Assembly (NCBI GenBank): GCA_024275695.1
Contig: JAJRYP010000065.1
Coordinates: forward strand, 1-34,300
Length of the DNA: 34,300 nt
Direction: 5' to 3'
DNA from: Patescibacteria group bacterium
Lineage (GTDB): Bacteria; Patescibacteriota; Gracilibacteria; UBA1369; PNNO01
The translations under genes and the position numbers were made by a program. How positions within the stretch are numbered: the stretch's first letter is position 1; every line of letters begins with the position of its first letter. The notes beneath the pieces are model-generated. The model saw nothing but the letters and a program-made list of their open reading frames with translations. It ran no database searches and was not told where the DNA came from. Positions 26,878-34,133 of this stretch are shown here, piece by piece.

Positions 26878-27531
26878 ATGAGTTTGCTTCCACGTGAAAA
26901 ATTACAACTACATGGTCCTAAACAATTAAATAATAGCGATTTGATTGCTATTATTCTCGGACACGCGACCAGAAAGGAAAATGTTTTCGATTTAAGTAAA
27001 AGAATTTTAAAAGAGTATGGATCGTTGCCGCTTCAATCGATACAGAATGTGACAGAATGCCAAAAATTATTCGAAATAGGACAGGTCCAGGCATCCAAAA
27101 TTGTCGCGTGTTTTGAAATCGGCAGACGTTTTTTTTCAAAAAATCATATAAAAAACAAACTTAACAATGCCAATAACGTATTCTCGCATGTAAAAGATAT
27201 GTTGGATCTTCGTAAAGAATATATTCGCGGACTTTATTTGAACACGAGACATGAATTAATTTACGATGAAGTTTTGTCTATCGGTACTCTTGAAAGCACA
27301 TCTTTGCATCCTCGGGAAGTATTTTATCCTGCAATTCAAAGATATGCATATACTTTTATACTGGTGCATAATCACCCTTCGGGAAATCCCGAACCAAGTA
27401 AGGATGATTTTTATTTAACCCGGGAGATAGTTAAAGCGGGGGATTTGTTTAGAATTCCTCTTCTCGATCATGTTATCGTATCTAAAAACGGATATTACAG
27501 TTTTCAGGAAAACGGAACCCTTTCACCTTGA
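26878..27531 (+). CDS. radC: RadC family JAB-domain protein
   Basis: 217 residues with the RadC plan. The N-terminal part has PREKLQLHGPKQLNNSDLIA and an HhH-like region. The C-terminal JAB metalloprotease fold carries its zinc motif HNHPSG (164-169) followed by D177, and the upstream GTLESTSLHPREVF. Despite the name it is not a proven DNA-repair enzyme; related proteins are common near mobile or DNA-uptake genes. It is followed 59 nt downstream by the VirD4/TraG-like ATPase. Confidence 0.92.
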   Translation: MSLLPREKLQLHGPKQLNNSDLIAIILGHATRKENVFDLSKRILKEYGSLPLQSIQNVTECQKLFEIGQVQASKIVACFEIGRRFFSKNHIKNKLNNANNVFSHVKDMLDLRKEYIRGLYLNTRHELIYDEVLSIGTLESTSLHPREVFYPAIQRYAYTFILVHNHPSGNPEPSKDDFYLTREIVKAGDLFRIPLLDHVIVSKNGYYSFQENGTLSP

Positions 27532-27590
27532 ATTTTTGCCTTATTTTTGCTAAAATATATAGATTATAAATATAAAAACAAAAAATAAAC

Positions 27591-30128
27591 ATGTGGGATT
27601 ATATTCTGCAGCATCCGCTTAGAACACTTGTAATAGTTGTTGTACTTGTAAGTTTATACAGATACACGGTCTGGCTTTTTCGCTATTTTATACAACTTTA
27701 TTATGCGAAAAAGCTTACATATATGAGAATAACACTTCCTCGTGAAGACACTCAAAAAGATAAAGACAAGCAAGTTGAAAAAGATTTTCGTGAAAAAATA
27801 GGCGTGATGGATCAATTTTATAGAAATATACATGAAATTCGTGAACTTTCATTCAAAAATCGTATTCGCAATTTCTTTTTAAATCTGGACGTTGTTTCTT
27901 TTGAAATGGTCGCGATGAGCAAAGAGGTAAATTTTTATGTGGTAACTTACCCTTTTTATCAAAATATTATTGAAAAACAAATTACATCGTATTATCCGGA
28001 TGCCGATATTCAGATGACAGAAGCTTACGTGGTTGATCCTCCCGGAAATAAGCAAAGATGCTTTTATGCTTACCTGAACAGAGAAAATTGGTATCCAATT
28101 AAAACATACAAAAAAATTGAGAACGATCCGTTAAACGATATGACAAACGTTCTTTCCAAACTTGGTGATGATGACAAGGCGGTTTTTCAGTTTGTTATAA
28201 GTCCGCGTTCAGACAGGTGGAGAAAAAAAGCCGAACGAATGGGAACAAAACTTTTCTTAAATAAACTCGGGAAAGGTTGGGTTCCGAGAATTCCGATAAT
28301 CGGGACTTTACTTAACTGGATATTTAGCATTTTTACCGGTATTGCATTTGGATACGATCGTATGAAGAAACAAGCCCCAAACACGGGCGCCCCGGAAGGA
28401 AGCCAATATGTACGTATGCTTCAAACTAAAGAGGAAGTGGCAAAAATGATTGGTGAAAAAGCCAGTCAGGTTGGTTTTGACGTAAGTGTTAGGGTTATTG
28501 CGTCGTCAAAAACTCGCGGGGATGCCTACAGACTCGGAAACAATATGATTTTGGCATTGAATCTTTTTAAAGATGCCGCAATGAATTGGTTTCAGACCAA
28601 AAGGTTATTTTTTCTCGATTCAATCAATAATAAAATTATGCTTCATGCTTTTAAAAATAGATTACATAATTTCAAACCGCTACCGTTTTTCGGAGAAAAA
28701 GAATCAATAATGGTTCCGGAAGAACTTGCAGCTTTGTATCATTTCCCAAATAGTAGATATAATTACACGCCGGTTATTAAATGGCTCAAATATAAAGTTG
28801 TGCCGGCTCCTGTTAATACTCCGCAGGAAGGAGTTTATCTGGGTGATAATGTATATCGGGGAGTTCGAAAAAAAGTCCATATACTTAGGCAAGATCGAAC
28901 AAGACATCAATATATAATCGGAAAATCCGGTGCAGGTAAATCCGTATTCATCAGTTTTATGGCAAGACAGGATATTAGGAATGGTGATGGAGTTTGCGTT
29001 ATCGATCCACATGGTGATCTTATTGAAGACATCTTGACTTATATTCCTAAAGAAAGGGCAAAAGATGTAATCGTTTTTAACCCTTCCGATCAGCAGCGAC
29101 CAATGGGGCTTAATATTCTGGAAGCCGATACGCCCGAACAACAAGATCTTGCTTCAAGTCAGGCTACCGAGATTTTCATTAAATTGTTTGGTGACGAAAT
29201 ATTCGGACCGCGCATTCAACACTATTTTAGAAATGCTTGTTTAACACTAATGGAGGACAAAGAGGAAGGAGCGACTTTGATTGATGTCCCTCGAATGTTT
29301 GTTGATGACGATTTTATGAAATACAAAGTGAAAAAAGTCAGAAATCCGGTTGTGCGTTCATTTTGGGAACATGAATATGCTCATACGGGGGAGAGGGAAC
29401 GTCAAGAAATGATTCCGTATTTTTCTTCTAAATTCGGTCCGTTTATCACAAATTCTATAATGCGTAATACCATCGGACAAACAAAATCCGCATTCAATTT
29501 TCGTGAAGTCATGGATAATCAAAAAATACTCCTTATCAATCTTTCCAAAGGTAAGATCGGCGATTTAAACACACAGCTTTTAGGACTGGTTGTAGTTGCG
29601 AGAATCCAAATGGCCGCGATGAGTCGCGCAGATATGCCGGAAGATCAACGTAAGGATTTTTATTTATATGTAGATGAGTTCCAGAACTTTGCGACAGACA
29701 GCTTCTGTTCGATTCTGTCCGAAGCCCGGAAATATCATTTAGCCTTAATTATGGCGCATCAATATATTAAACAGCTTGAAAAGAAGCAAGACACATCTAT
29801 CCGTGATGCGGTGTTTGGTAACGTAGGAACAATGATGTCATTTAAAGTTGGCGCGGATGATGCCGAATATATGGCAAAAGAATACGCTCCTGTTTTAACC
29901 GAAGCAGATGTACTTGGGATCGCAAACTACAAAGCATATATTAAACTAAACATCAAAAATACAACATCAAGACCTTTCTCTCTTGAAACTATTTACGATA
30001 CAACCGGCAAAAACAAGAAAGTTGCTGAAATCGTGAAAGAATATTCGAGAATGAAATACGGACGAAAGAAAGAATTCGTTAATCAGGAAATTGCAGCGCG
30101 AATCGGTATTGACCTAAGTTCGGAATGA
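27591..30128 (+). CDS. VirD4/TraG-like membrane-anchored P-loop ATPase (full-length paralogue)
   Basis: 845 residues. An N-terminal transmembrane segment lies at about 12-38. Residues 40-200 match the separate protein at 5786-6358. A linker with a second hydrophobic stretch (IPIIGTLLNWIFSIFTGIAF, near 235-254) follows, then the ATPase domain with Walker A GKSGAGKS near 444-451, VIDPHGDL and Walker B LYVDEFQNF near 694-702. It resembles coupling ATPases of conjugation and type IV secretion, but no relaxase, mating-pair or pilus gene is nearby. A transport or DNA-translocation role is inference. The last 4 nt overlap the LCP start (ATGA). Confidence 0.82.
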   Translation: MWDYILQHPLRTLVIVVVLVSLYRYTVWLFRYFIQLYYAKKLTYMRITLPREDTQKDKDKQVEKDFREKIGVMDQFYRNIHEIRELSFKNRIRNFFLNLDVVSFEMVAMSKEVNFYVVTYPFYQNIIEKQITSYYPDADIQMTEAYVVDPPGNKQRCFYAYLNRENWYPIKTYKKIENDPLNDMTNVLSKLGDDDKAVFQFVISPRSDRWRKKAERMGTKLFLNKLGKGWVPRIPIIGTLLNWIFSIFTGIAFGYDRMKKQAPNTGAPEGSQYVRMLQTKEEVAKMIGEKASQVGFDVSVRVIASSKTRGDAYRLGNNMILALNLFKDAAMNWFQTKRLFFLDSINNKIMLHAFKNRLHNFKPLPFFGEKESIMVPEELAALYHFPNSRYNYTPVIKWLKYKVVPAPVNTPQEGVYLGDNVYRGVRKKVHILRQDRTRHQYIIGKSGAGKSVFISFMARQDIRNGDGVCVIDPHGDLIEDILTYIPKERAKDVIVFNPSDQQRPMGLNILEADTPEQQDLASSQATEIFIKLFGDEIFGPRIQHYFRNACLTLMEDKEEGATLIDVPRMFVDDDFMKYKVKKVRNPVVRSFWEHEYAHTGERERQEMIPYFSSKFGPFITNSIMRNTIGQTKSAFNFREVMDNQKILLINLSKGKIGDLNTQLLGLVVVARIQMAAMSRADMPEDQRKDFYLYVDEFQNFATDSFCSILSEARKYHLALIMAHQYIKQLEKKQDTSIRDAVFGNVGTMMSFKVGADDAEYMAKEYAPVLTEADVLGIANYKAYIKLNIKNTTSRPFSLETIYDTTGKNKKVAEIVKEYSRMKYGRKKEFVNQEIAARIGIDLSSE

Positions 30129-31309
30129 GAACATTAAATACACAAAAACTTGTCGAACACGTAAGAAATACAAAAATACTTTTGTATTCGCTTATTTTTG
30201 CGTTAGTTGTCGGAATGCTCGGACTTGGAAGCGGGATAAGAAATCTATATGGAGAAATTGTAACAAAGGACTATCAAATTTCCGTCTTAACTGAAGAAGT
30301 TGGAAAACTTAAAGAAGAAAATACATACATATATCAAGATCTATTAAAAAATAGAGACTTCCTAACAAAAAGTATCAAAACAATAGAAAATTCGTTTACC
30401 GGATATATCGAAGGAAATGAATCGGAGAAGAACAAAATGCACGCGACTTTTACGCAAGTTCAGAATGATTTAAATACACTTTTAAATGAAAAAGAATTTG
30501 CAATAGCAAATTTGCGAGAACGAAACGAACGTTTAACGGAAGAAATAAAATTTCAAGTATATTCGGAAGATGTGGAAAACATTTTAATAATCGGAAAAAA
30601 TCAAAACCTTACAGACACAATTATTCTCGCAAGTGTAAATCCTTCGCTTGAAACAATAACATTAATCAGCATTCCGCGTGATTTATACGTTAACGGGAGA
30701 AAAATTAATTCAATTTATGCTTCGTATGGAATTGATAAATTTAAAAGAGATATACAAATGATAACCGGTCTGAATATAGAAAAATATGTAATTTTTGATT
30801 TTGCGGCCTTTGAAAAAATCATAGATATATTGGGTGGAATAGACTTGTATGTTCGCAACGATATTTACGATAACAGATTTCCGACAGTGAATAATGGATA
30901 TACAGTCTACTTGATTGAGAAAGGTTCGCATCATTTTAATGGCAAAGATGCTTTAAACTACGCGCGTAGCAGGAAATCTACGTCCGATTTTGACAGAAGC
31001 AAACGTCAACATCAGGTTATTCAGGCAGTTCGCGTAAAACTAAAAATGTTGGATATTCTTGCCGATTTGGATAAAGCCATAGAAATTTTTGAAACTGTGG
31101 CCGGCGGTGTTGATACAAACATTGGTGCGTTCGAAGCACTTTACTATATGAACAATTATCAAAATTATGTTATTGAAAGCGGCAATATAATAAGTACAGA
31201 GAACTTTTTATATTCTTCCACATCGGTTGACGGTCAATATATTCTTTTACCGAAAACAGGAGATTATTATCAGATAAAGCAGTATGTATCGAATTTGATT
31301 AAAGAGTAG
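30125..31309 (+). CDS. LytR-CpsA-Psr (LCP) family cell-envelope glycopolymer ligase
   Basis: 394 residues. A transmembrane helix at about 18-38 is followed by a coiled-coil region (about 45-140) and the LCP catalytic domain. The domain shows TDTIILASVNP, ISIPRDLYV (R185, D186), FEKIIDILGGIDLYV, GKDALNYARSRKS and FDRSKRQHQVI, with the conserved Asp and Arg residues that hold the polyprenyl phosphate. LCP enzymes attach undecaprenyl-linked glycopolymers to peptidoglycan outside the membrane. It is coupled to the ATPase by an ATGA overlap and followed by a DsbA-like lipoprotein. Confidence 0.92.
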   Translation: MRTLNTQKLVEHVRNTKILLYSLIFALVVGMLGLGSGIRNLYGEIVTKDYQISVLTEEVGKLKEENTYIYQDLLKNRDFLTKSIKTIENSFTGYIEGNESEKNKMHATFTQVQNDLNTLLNEKEFAIANLRERNERLTEEIKFQVYSEDVENILIIGKNQNLTDTIILASVNPSLETITLISIPRDLYVNGRKINSIYASYGIDKFKRDIQMITGLNIEKYVIFDFAAFEKIIDILGGIDLYVRNDIYDNRFPTVNNGYTVYLIEKGSHHFNGKDALNYARSRKSTSDFDRSKRQHQVIQAVRVKLKMLDILADLDKAIEIFETVAGGVDTNIGAFEALYYMNNYQNYVIESGNIISTENFLYSSTSVDGQYILLPKTGDYYQIKQYVSNLIKE

Positions 31310-31358
31310 GATTCATGCATAATTGAATATGAAATAATCATGTTAACTATCTTTATTC

Positions 31359-31976
31359 ATGAAAAAAATATTTCTACTTTCATTTGCCACTCTTATTTTT
31401 ATATCCGGATGTAACGGAAGTGACGTTGATATAAATGAAAACATCCAGGTTCCTTCCGATATCGATATTACATATACAAAAGGAAATGCAAATGCGTCCG
31501 TAACAATTACGGAATATAGTGATTACCAATGTCCGTTTTGCGCCCGTTTAACGCTCGAAATACTTCCTTTGATTCAAAACGACTACATTGAGACGGGAAA
31601 GATTCTATTTGTGTATAAAGACTTGCCGCTTCCAAATCATAAGTATGCTCAAAAAGCCAGTGAGGCGACATATTGCGCGGGTGAACAAAATGAAGATAAG
31701 TTTTGGGAAATGCATGTGAAAATATTTGAAAATCAGAAAAACATAAGGCGAGAAGACTTATCGAAATACGCTGAAGAAGTTGGATTAAATGTGCAGGCTT
31801 TCGACAGTTGTCTTGATAGCGACAAATATAAAAATCTTGTCTTACGAAACAGACAGGACGGTTTGAAGGCCGGTGTGGAAGGAACTCCGACATTATTTGT
31901 AAACGATGTGCCACTCGTTGGATTGCCTCAATATGAAGCTTTAAAACAAGTTATTGAAACCGAGCTTAGGAAGTAA
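31359..31976 (+). CDS. DsbA-like thioredoxin-fold lipoprotein
   Basis: 205 residues. A lipoprotein signal with lipobox I-S-G-C18 is followed by a short linker and a DsbA/thioredoxin-4 domain. The redox motif is CPFC (58-61, in YSDYQCPFCARL) and the cis-Pro motif is GTPTLFVND. It should be anchored outside the cytoplasmic membrane and form or shuffle disulfides in exported proteins. Other cysteines (C91, C137) are not obviously catalytic. No DsbB/VKOR partner is in the window. Last gene of the plus-strand run; its stop is 7 nt from tRNA-Met on the other strand. Confidence 0.92.
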   Translation: MKKIFLLSFATLIFISGCNGSDVDINENIQVPSDIDITYTKGNANASVTITEYSDYQCPFCARLTLEILPLIQNDYIETGKILFVYKDLPLPNHKYAQKASEATYCAGEQNEDKFWEMHVKIFENQKNIRREDLSKYAEEVGLNVQAFDSCLDSDKYKNLVLRNRQDGLKAGVEGTPTLFVNDVPLVGLPQYEALKQVIETELRK

Positions 31977-31983
31977 ATTGTAA

Positions 31984-32060
31984 TGGTGGCAGGGGTGGGG
32001 ATCGAACCCACGACCTCGGGCTTATGAGTCCCGCGCTCTAACCAACTGAGCTACCCTGCC
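31984..32060 (-). tRNA. tRNA-Met (CAU), elongator or Ile2
   Basis: Minus strand, 77 nt with encoded CCA. GGCAGGG pairs with CCCTGCC, D-arm GCTC...GAGC, anticodon loop CTCATAA (CAU), T-arm GTGGG TTCGATC CCCAC. The anticodon stem CGGGA/GCCCG leaves an A31-G39 mismatch. Elongator Met is most likely; a lysidine-modified Ile (CAU) tRNA cannot be excluded. Confidence 0.94.
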
Positions 32061-32116
32061 GTATGCGAAGTTTATTCTAAAAGCAGCACACAATAAGTGC
32101 AAGCTTTTTTCAAAAA

Positions 32117-32866
32117 TTAAAAAGTTTTTATGTTGAAATTAAATAAAACTCTTGCCGGCACAACCAGATTTGGATTATTTGGCGGAATTTTTTCCAATTG
32201 TGGCGGGCTATGCATGGGTTCAAAATAATAATCTTTTCCTTCACGATAAATTCGTTTTACACCTAAATCGCCTTTATACAAAATAGCAAACAATTTTCCA
32301 CTGTTATCTTCAATATCATTATTTTTAATTGGTTCAAGAATAATAATATCACCTAAATAAATTCCGAATTCGGGATAATCTCTTATGAAAATTCGGACTG
32401 CAACAAGTTCTTCAAGCGGTTTATGATAATGCAGATAATTTCTCATATATGATCTGGAAGCATAAATAAAATTATTGGAAACCTTTCTTAATTCATATAG
32501 TTGATCGAATGTTTTATTTCGTAGTTTCGTATTATCGAGTAGGGGAATCGCAGCAACATCATCCTGGAAATCTCTACTAATATCTCGTTCAATTAAAGAA
32601 ACTAACTTGTCCCATTTTTTTGCTTTGTCAACATAAGAAAGTAGACCGGGTTTGTTTTCCCCAAGAAAATAACCTACCGGCTTTTTAAGATATTCCGCTA
32701 TTTTCATTAACTCGGAAATTTTTGGAAGATATCGTCCCTTTGTAATATTGGAAACATATGCACGTGATTTTTGAATCATTTGAGCTAATTCGATTTGTGA
32801 AACACCGCGTTCCGTAAGGGCGGCCTTGATTCGTTCCGCAATAAGTTTAGTAAATTTTTCATCCAT
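32117..32866 (-). CDS. XRE-family repressor with S24/LexA-like C-terminal domain
   Basis: 249 residues. An XRE helix-turn-helix lies at about 8-68 (VSQIELAQMIQKSRAYVSNITKG). The C-terminal domain (about 150-240) has an S24-like fold: YLGDIIILEP, FAILYKGDLGVKRIYREG. The expected Ser of the Ser-Lys dyad (GDSM in active members) is absent, replaced by a DYP context, although the Lys in VKRI remains. It is therefore probably a repressor without self-cleavage. A promoter and inverted repeat upstream suggest autoregulation. It lies next to tRNA-Met, 56 nt away. Confidence 0.8.
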   Translation of the reverse strand: MDEKFTKLIAERIKAALTERGVSQIELAQMIQKSRAYVSNITKGRYLPKISELMKIAEYLKKPVGYFLGENKPGLLSYVDKAKKWDKLVSLIERDISRDFQDDVAAIPLLDNTKLRNKTFDQLYELRKVSNNFIYASRSYMRNYLHYHKPLEELVAVRIFIRDYPEFGIYLGDIIILEPIKNNDIEDNSGKLFAILYKGDLGVKRIYREGKDYYFEPMHSPPQLEKIPPNNPNLVVPARVLFNFNIKTF

Positions 32867-32875
32867 AATAATATT

Positions 32876-32924
32876 GTTTACACAGCTTAAACATATTATT
32901 AACTACTACTTAATTTTTGTAAAG
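32876..32924 (-). promoter_or_regulatory. Promoter and candidate operator of the XRE gene
   Basis: Minus strand TTTACA (32924-32919), 17 bases, then TAATAA (32901-32896). Just downstream TGTTTA and TAAACA (32875-32880 and 32888-32893) form a 6-bp inverted repeat with a 7-base spacer, well placed for an autorepressor. Confidence 0.45.
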
Positions 32925-32968
32925 ATCAGTGATAATGCTTTACATAAATTAAATTTTTTGTTAAAAAA

Positions 32969-33048
32969 AGAAGCGGTTTTAGAGACTTCTATAAAGAGAA
33001 GAGAGAGGCTTCACAAAAAGTACCAAGTATTTGGTGCTTTTTGTTTTT
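32969..33048 (+). ncRNA. Possible small structured RNA ending in the 33014-33043 terminator
   Basis: Plus-strand order: GAAGC (32970-32974), an inner hairpin CTTCT/AGAAG (32986-32990 with 32997-33001), GCTTC (33008-33012) closing on the first element, then the strong terminator hairpin and T5. No plus-strand gene lies upstream to need this terminator. A clear promoter was not found, so this is a candidate only. Confidence 0.3.
33014..33048. terminator. Strong intrinsic terminator, probably bidirectional
   Basis: CAAAAAGTACCAA (33014-33026) pairs with TTGGTGCTTTTTG (33031-33043): 13 bp with one G-T wobble and a GTAT loop. T5 follows on the plus strand (33044-33048). On the minus strand the arm ends in CTTTTTG, so it can end the nucleotidyltransferase operon, whose last ORF stops at 33098. 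Confidence 0.75.
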
Positions 33049-33097
33049 CTGAAAGGAAAACAGCGATAGCACGCACGTGGAGTTCCAAGCGTTATTA

Positions 33098-33235
33098 TTA
33101 TGAAGTTTTTTTATTCAAAATTACCTTTTTAGCTTTACCAAAAACTAATGCTGAATATAACCATTTTAATTTGATTTCCGGTTTGCTGTATTTGTCTCTT
33201 TTTAGTTTTTCAACATCTATATCTGCTTTTTTCAT
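33098..33235 (-). CDS. Small basic 45-residue protein coupled to the nucleotidyltransferase
   Basis: 45 residues (MKKADIDVEKLKRDKYSKP at the N-terminus, then EIKLKWLYSALVFGKAKK). The ATG overlaps the nucleotidyltransferase stop in an ATGA junction, which implies coupling, and the terminator lies about 55 nt beyond its stop. The segment around KLKWLYSALVF looks like the short helical companion often seen beside AbiEii-type nucleotidyltransferases in related genomes. This is from memory of the pattern, not a search. Function unknown. Confidence 0.55.
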   Translation of the reverse strand: MKKADIDVEKLKRDKYSKPEIKLKWLYSALVFGKAKKVILNKKTS

Positions 33236-33720
33236 AATTTTTTGAGTTTTAATAAAGCTTCCAAATCTAACATATCTTTATTTCTTTTCGTTGCCTTCTT
33301 CATTTTAATTAAATCATCAATACTTACAACCGGTAATTCCATATCCCAAACTTTAATAATAGTTTTTTTCTTATCATAATCTTTAAAATGTGAAGATTCT
33401 TTTACAATTATATCAATATCAAGTTGAGGCTGAGTATTTGATATATACGTGTAGGCCTTTAGCCCTTTTTTCTTAACAAACTCATCTAGTTTTGCCTTGT
33501 TTCCCAACTCTTTAATATTTACCGGAATTCTTTCTACATAATCTAGTTTACGCATTAATTTATCCATTTTTGCTAGATTTACAGGATTTAATGCTAGTAA
33601 AATATCTATATCACCTGTAAAACGAGCGTAACCATAAAGGTTAACCGCAACTCCGCCAACAATTAAATAGTTGATTTTAGCTTCTTCGAGTTCTTTGAAG
33701 ATTTTTTTGTATAGATTCAT
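33232..33720 (-). CDS. AbiEii/MNT-type nucleotidyltransferase
   Basis: 162 residues with a minimal nucleotidyltransferase fold. GG at 22-23 (LIVGGVAVNLYG) is followed by D37-I-D39 (TGDIDIL). The third carboxylate is D101 or D103 (QLDIDIIV). A C-terminal helical part (VVSIDDLIKMKKATKRNKDMLDLEALLKL) is typical of AbiEii-like proteins. Such enzymes act as toxins or defence components that add nucleotides to RNA or proteins; the target is not predictable here. First gene of a two-gene unit with the 45-residue ORF. Confidence 0.82.
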   Translation of the reverse strand: MNLYKKIFKELEEAKINYLIVGGVAVNLYGYARFTGDIDILLALNPVNLAKMDKLMRKLDYVERIPVNIKELGNKAKLDEFVKKKGLKAYTYISNTQPQLDIDIIVKESSHFKDYDKKKTIIKVWDMELPVVSIDDLIKMKKATKRNKDMLDLEALLKLKKL

Positions 33721-33737
33721 GTGAGGATTTTATCACA
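33720..33737. promoter_or_regulatory. Inverted repeat at the nucleotidyltransferase start
   Basis: TGTGA (33720-33724) and TCACA (33733-33737) with an 8-base spacer overlap the ATG. Possible operator. On the minus strand TAAAAT lies within it as a candidate -10. Confidence 0.3.
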
Positions 33738-33956
33738 CAGGCTTAATTAACGTCTAGTGGGGAGCTTTGTTAGCCTTGAAATATTTTGACACCGAAATGA
33801 AATCGATTGTAAAATTGGGTCAAGTTAGCGATTGATATAGCCTTATCTCCGGAATTAATATCAGAAATACTATCGAAAAGAATCAGCAAGGAAAACTTAG
33901 CAATTGCTTTAAGGCAAGAAGCTGAAAATCAAAGTGCTGGTCTTCTAACAGCTGTT

Positions 33957-33980
33957 ACGACAAAAAAACGATTTTGTCGT
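33957..33980. repeat. 9-bp inverted repeat downstream of tRNA-fMet
   Basis: ACGACAAAA (33957-33965) and TTTTGTCGT (33972-33980) are exact complements with a 6-base loop. It lies 32 nt beyond the 3' end of the minus-strand tRNA-fMet and may end its transcript, although no T-run follows. The rest of 33738-34011 holds no supported gene. Confidence 0.45.
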
Positions 33981-34011
33981 CCGCTACGGAACGCAAAACT
34001 CGCTACTATTT

Positions 34012-34086
<75 letters not shown>

Positions 34087-34133
34087 TCAATATATTTTTA
34101 AAAGCAGTAGTTATTATATGCAACTCTGCATCG

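Noticed and set aside
32826..33245. 139-residue plus-strand ORF
   Set aside because: Crosses the XRE start, a promoter, a terminator and the small coupled ORF; composition is not protein-like.
33815..33960. Plus-strand frame with protein-like text (SPELISEILSKRISKENLAIALRQ)
   Set aside because: No ATG, GTG or TTG start after the preceding stop, and the frame runs into the tRNA-fMet region. It could be a gene remnant but the support is too weak.
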